A stretch of 64,000 nucleotides of DNA. It comes from Brenneria goodwinii (GTDB lineage Bacteria > Pseudomonadota > Gammaproteobacteria > Enterobacterales > Enterobacteriaceae). The stretch is taken from the NCBI RefSeq assembly GCF_002291445.1, contig NZ_CP014137.1, positions 992,001 to 1,056,000 of the forward strand, in the 5' to 3' direction. The position numbers were made by a program, and so were the translations under genes. Under the pieces are notes generated by a model. It ran no database searches, was not told the DNA's origin, and saw only the letters and a list, made by a program, of their open reading frames with translations. How positions within the stretch are numbered: the first letter of the stretch is position 1; each line of letters begins with the position of its first letter. Positions 63,399 to 64,000 of this stretch are shown in pieces.

Positions 63399-63573
63399 AA
63401 TATATATCGGTTAAGGACGGTATTATAAACAGGAATGTTATAAATCTCGAGAAATAATAGCTCAACTTGCTAATTAAAGTAGCAATGCCATTTAGCGAAA
63501 GGCCGTAGCTTATCTTATGGAACCAACTTCACCCAGACACGGTACAAATCACCGTGATCATCCAGCGTGACAT
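63399..63573. other. Intergenic region with possible TolC-gene tail
   Basis: No separate gene. On the minus strand the sequence beyond the TolC-like stop reads VTLDDHGDLYRVWVKLVP to a stop at 63515, in the frame reached by a one-base slip in the G7 run just before that stop. Confidence 0.4.
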
Positions 63574-64000
63574 TTATTGACAATCCCCCCCTAACTCCAG
63601 ATAAATTTGGGCCAGGTTTTGTAGCTGCGTATAACGGTTGATGTCCAGCGCAACCTGTGCCTGTCTGCGGGTTTCCTGCGCATCTAGCCAAAAGTTGATG
63701 GGGGTGGCCCCGTTACGATAGCGGATTTCATACATTTTTTCTGATTTCAGCGCCAGCTCCAGTAAATTATTCAACTGCTTTTCCTGTTCCAAGAGCTGAG
63801 TATGCAGCGTCAGGGAATTGTCGACAGCGGCCATGGCCTTATACAATGCCTGTTTGAAATCTATTACCCGTTGTTCATAGTCGTTGCGAGCAATTTTCAC
63901 ATTGATATTCATTTCACGCCATTGCAGGAAGGGCAACGTTAACCCGGCATCGGCGGTGGCAACGGGATTACGCAAAAACCGCGTCAGGCCGCTGCTACTG
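63574..64000 (-). CDS. TolC/NodT family outer-membrane efflux protein, partial
   Basis: The 3' part of an outer-membrane channel gene that begins beyond the window. The visible frame opens SSSGLTRFLRNPVATADAGL then LPFLQWREMNINVKIARNDYEQ, continues with the long helical repeat (KQALYKAMAAVDNSL, LEQEKQLNNLLELALKSEKMYEIRYRNGA) and ends YLELGGDCQ. These are typical of the second half of OEP/NodT proteins. A G7 homopolymer (63580 region) precedes the stop; a slip there would add about 20 residues. Such channels work with MacAB- or HlyD-type pumps; here it converges with the hevein-domain gene. Confidence 0.85.
   Translation of the reverse strand, partial: SSSGLTRFLRNPVATADAGLTLPFLQWREMNINVKIARNDYEQRVIDFKQALYKAMAAVDNSLTLHTQLLEQEKQLNNLLELALKSEKMYEIRYRNGATPINFWLDAQETRRQAQVALDINRYTQLQNLAQIYLELGGDCQ

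Noticed and set aside
1..64000. CRISPR arrays, rRNA, prophage or replication origin
   Set aside because: No regularly spaced repeats, rRNA segments or phage structural genes were seen; the two DnaA boxes at 25.35 kb are too few for an origin.

Overview
The window is a chromosomal segment of a gamma-proteobacterium of the order Enterobacterales. Many proteins are near-identical in length and motif to Escherichia coli counterparts (MtfA, MoaA-E, BioA/B/F/C/D, UvrB, YbhK, YbhL, YbhFSRG, CecR, RhlE, GsiABCD, MaeA, Cdd, YohJK). The mixture of an AgsA-type heat-shock protein with a fourU leader, YPAL-like intergenic repeats and several accessory loci suggests a plant-associated member of the Pectobacteriaceae (Brenneria, Lonsdalea, Pectobacterium or Dickeya type). 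The genus is an inference, not something read directly.

Layout. 1-7.8 kb: tRNA-Asn, mtfA, tRNA-Ser(CGA), agsA with a heat-shock promoter and RNA thermometer, a Pmp3/YqaE membrane peptide, an AEC transporter, a membrane-bound diguanylate cyclase, a YegS-type lipid kinase and a nitroreductase. 7.8-15.6 kb: moeB-moeA (leftward) and gsiABCD (rightward), without the iaaA gene that E. coli has between them. 15.7-19.9 kb: maeA, cdd, yohK-yohJ. 19.9-25 kb: the divergent biotin locus bioA / bioBFCD around a BirA operator. 25.8-27.8 kb: uvrB with LexA and DnaA boxes.

From uvrB to rhlE the backbone follows the E. coli order (bio-uvrB-ybhK-moaABCDE-ybhL-ybhRSFG-cecR-rhlE), but three accessory blocks interrupt it. 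(1) 28.5-37.9 kb, between uvrB and ybhK: a Tat-exported flavoprotein, a VOC protein, and a compact leftward eight-gene operon (GntR regulator, ABC importer of the sulfonate/NMT1 class, MDR oxidoreductase, hotdog thioesterase, second VOC protein, acyl-CoA ligase) that looks like uptake and CoA-dependent catabolism of an unidentified acid. (2) 43.4-45.7 kb, between ybhL and ybhR: an AT-rich cassette with a secreted peptide carrying an eight-cysteine hevein (plant-type chitin-binding) domain, a four-helix membrane protein, a macA/macB deletion fusion and a DsbC-like isomerase. (3) 51.6-58.6 kb, between cecR and rhlE: a Fur-box-preceded siderophore locus with TonB receptor, FecBCDE-type ABC transporter and a frameshifted FhuF-type reductase.

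The last 4 kb hold a DMT transporter divergent from an AraC regulator split by an in-frame amber codon, decayed peptidase-T-like and IS5-type transposase pieces, a second, intact hevein-domain secreted peptide, and the 3' part of a TolC-family outer-membrane gene that runs off the window. Together the two hevein loci supply a secreted disulfide-rich peptide, a disulfide isomerase, a MacAB-like exporter and a TolC-like channel. I infer a hevein-type secreted peptide (bacteriocin or antifungal) system, partly decayed here, and regard it as the most unusual content of the window.
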